DNA from: Planctomycetota bacterium
GTDB taxonomy: Bacteria; Planctomycetota; Planctomycetia; Isosphaerales; Isosphaeraceae
DNA: 6,235 bases
NCBI GenBank assembly: GCA_021807585.1
Contig: JAKBCQ010000181.1
Location: 1-6,235, forward strand
Direction: 5' to 3'
Shown: one piece after another, positions 5,249 to 6,235 of the stretch
Position numbering within the stretch: position 1 is the first letter of the stretch
Layout of the letters: each line of letters opens with the position of its first letter
Translations under genes and position numbers: made by a program
Notes under the pieces: generated by a model
Told to the model about the DNA's origin: nothing
The model's input: only the letters and a program-made list of their open reading frames with translations
The model's database searches: none

Positions 5249-5647
5249 TCAGAGAAACTCGCGGAATTTGACGGGAGCGACCGGGTCTTCGATCGCGGCG
5301 AGATCGAAGGATTGATTGGACACATTTTCATCGAACGCGAGATCGTCGACCGGGATCGGAGTGCGCAGGTTTTTGGCCTCGAGCGACAGGAGGCCGCGTC
5401 GCGCGGCGCACGTGAGACAGAGTTTTTCCTCGGCGCGCGCGACGACGATCTCGCCGTCGCGGAGGCGGTGATGCCACGATTCGCCGGGCGCCATCATGTA
5501 ACAAAATTCACGCGACGCGTCGGTTTTTTGGCCGACTTTCCATCCGGGCTCGTGGATGAACAGACGCGGCGTTCGTTGCGCCTGGTCGTCGAGATCAGCG
5601 GTCGAGGCGGGGGATTCGCGGTCGTCGTTGCTCGGTTCACGAATCAT
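5249..5647 (-). CDS. Unknown 132-residue CxxC protein translationally coupled to the DCC-fusion gene
   Basis: I do not recognise a named family. Residues 1-28 are polar and probably disordered. The core from 29 on reads LFIHEPGWKVGQ (29-40), then CYMMAPGESWHH (49-60), then GEIVVARAEEKLCLTCAARR (65-84) with Cys77-x-x-Cys80. Cys49, His59 and His60 lie nearby, so a small metal (zinc) site or a redox pair is possible. The protein ends in an acidic stretch. There is no signal peptide or membrane segment, so it is probably cytoplasmic. The ATG at 5647 overlaps the TGA of the upstream gene as ATGA and has GGAGAA (5655-5660) 7 nt upstream, which fixes the start and indicates translational coupling. 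A longer upstream extension in this frame to 5809 overlaps the DCC gene and is not used. A link to thiol redox chemistry or to the membrane partner is suggested by coupling and by the CxxC, but not shown. Confidence 0.8.
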   Translation of the reverse strand: MIREPSNDDRESPASTADLDDQAQRTPRLFIHEPGWKVGQKTDASREFCYMMAPGESWHHRLRDGEIVVARAEEKLCLTCAARRGLLSLEAKNLRTPIPVDDLAFDENVSNQSFDLAAIEDPVAPVKFREFL

Positions 5648-6235
5648 CGTTTGGTTCTCCCGGATTGTGCCGAGGTCGGTCGCGGATCGTCGGTCGTTCG
5701 ACCCGCGCGCGGCGTCTTGACCGATTCGCCTCGTTTGACGCTTGGCGGATGAATTCCGCAGGCCAGGTCGGTGCAAGGGACGTCGCGCGGTCTCGTGGCC
5801 GCAATCCAATTATAAACCCGCCGACCGATCGGGGCCACTCCGGGGACGAATCGAAGTATACTTAGAGGCGAAGTGAGCGGGGTCCAGGCGAGCAGGAGCA
5901 TCACGGCGTCGTATCCGGCGAACACACGGCCGTCGCGCCCGACGACGTGCATCGCAGCCATGCACGCCTCCCTGGACAACCGGGGGTGAATCGAAGCGAC
6001 TTCGACCGACGTCAGATCGACGGGTTCGATCACGTGATCGGGATCGGCGGCGCAAACGAGCGCCATCGTCGCGCGGCACCGCGGGCAGGCGCCGTCGTAA
6101 AGCACTTTTCCCGCGGGTTGATCGCGTCCCGTCGCCAAGCTGCGGAGCCACGAGCCCGATACGAAGGCGAGGTTCGCCGCCAGCATCGTGAGCGCGAATT
6201 CGGTGAGGCTGAGCGTCAGATCGATGCCGACGTGC
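5644..6235 (-). CDS. Membrane protein C-terminus fused to a DCC-type (DUF393) thiol-disulfide domain (5' end outside window)
   Basis: The frame stays open to the right edge (first whole codon at 6234-6232), leaving 196 visible residues; an internal ATG at 6186 is not the likely start. The first 27 residues (HVGIDLTLSLTEF, then ALTMLAANLAFVSG) look like the last helix of an HTTM domain, the membrane region related to vitamin-K-dependent gamma-carboxylase. Fusions of HTTM with DCC domains are known in bacteria, but the HTTM part rests on few residues here. The following domain is a DCC1-like PF04134 protein: KVLYDGACPRC (43-53) with the DxxCPxC signature, then an MHVVGRDGRVFAGYDAVMLLL-type core (about 90-112) and a C-terminal VPCTDLACGIHP segment with two more cysteines. 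A basic, Pro/Thr-rich tail follows. The gene ends in TGA (5644-5646), overlapping the next gene's ATG. Likely a membrane-attached thiol-disulfide oxidoreductase; the substrate is unknown. Confidence 0.85.
   Translation of the reverse strand, partial: HVGIDLTLSLTEFALTMLAANLAFVSGSWLRSLATGRDQPAGKVLYDGACPRCRATMALVCAADPDHVIEPVDLTSVEVASIHPRLSREACMAAMHVVGRDGRVFAGYDAVMLLLAWTPLTSPLSILRFVPGVAPIGRRVYNWIAATRPRDVPCTDLACGIHPPSVKRGESVKTPRAGRTTDDPRPTSAQSGRTKR

Noticed and set aside
5312..5752. A 146-codon plus-strand open frame
   Set aside because: It is antisense to the CxxC protein and the end of the DCC gene, which have an ATGA overlap, a ribosome-binding site and (for DCC) a clear domain.

Overview
The window is 6.2 kb of moderately GC-rich bacterial chromosome. 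Every gene I can support lies on the minus strand, so the text below reads from right to left. The lineage cannot be fixed from sequence alone. The best guess is a planctomycete or a related environmental bacterium. That guess rests on a lipoprotein joining an UshA-like phosphoesterase fold to a c554-type tetraheme domain, a membrane HTTM/DCC-type fusion, weak or variable Shine-Dalgarno sequences, and strong CG/GATC-rich codon habits. No mobile element, CRISPR array, tRNA or rRNA was seen.

Right block (6235-5249): the C-terminal part of a membrane protein fused to a DCC-type thiol-disulfide domain (start lies outside the window). It overlaps by 4 bp with a 132-residue CxxC protein of unknown function. 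A large hairpin (5152-5209) follows, then an AT-rich island (about 5071-5130) with two palindromes. This island is probably both the end of that transcript and the promoter region of the next one.

Middle block (4865-2855): a secreted lipoprotein with a degenerate UshA-like metallophosphoesterase region and four CxxCH heme sites. A small DUF962/Mpo1-like membrane protein follows 28 bp later. A GC-rich hairpin lies just past the DUF962 stop, and a promoter-like AT-rich element sits immediately beyond it. That element shares an exact 11-mer with the 5.1 kb island.

The stretch 2854-2191 has no firm gene. It holds the promoter-like element, a possible 59-residue two-helix membrane ORF (or remnant), a 12-bp perfect palindrome, and a 9-bp-stem hairpin in the leader of the next gene.

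Left block (2190-1): a free-standing tRNA-binding OB-fold protein (MetG-beta/Trbp111 type), then an S-formylglutathione-hydrolase-like/EstA-type serine esterase. Last is a polytopic membrane protein resembling GT-C glycosyltransferases, still open at the left window edge and so lacking a visible stop. Genes in this block are spaced 75-81 bp apart and could be co-transcribed, but no functional link is obvious.

Most of the window is ordinary housekeeping and accessory content. The most unusual item is the UshA-like/tetraheme lipoprotein, in which the usual metal-binding motifs of the phosphoesterase half appear to be missing while an EPCGC motif and all four heme sites are kept.
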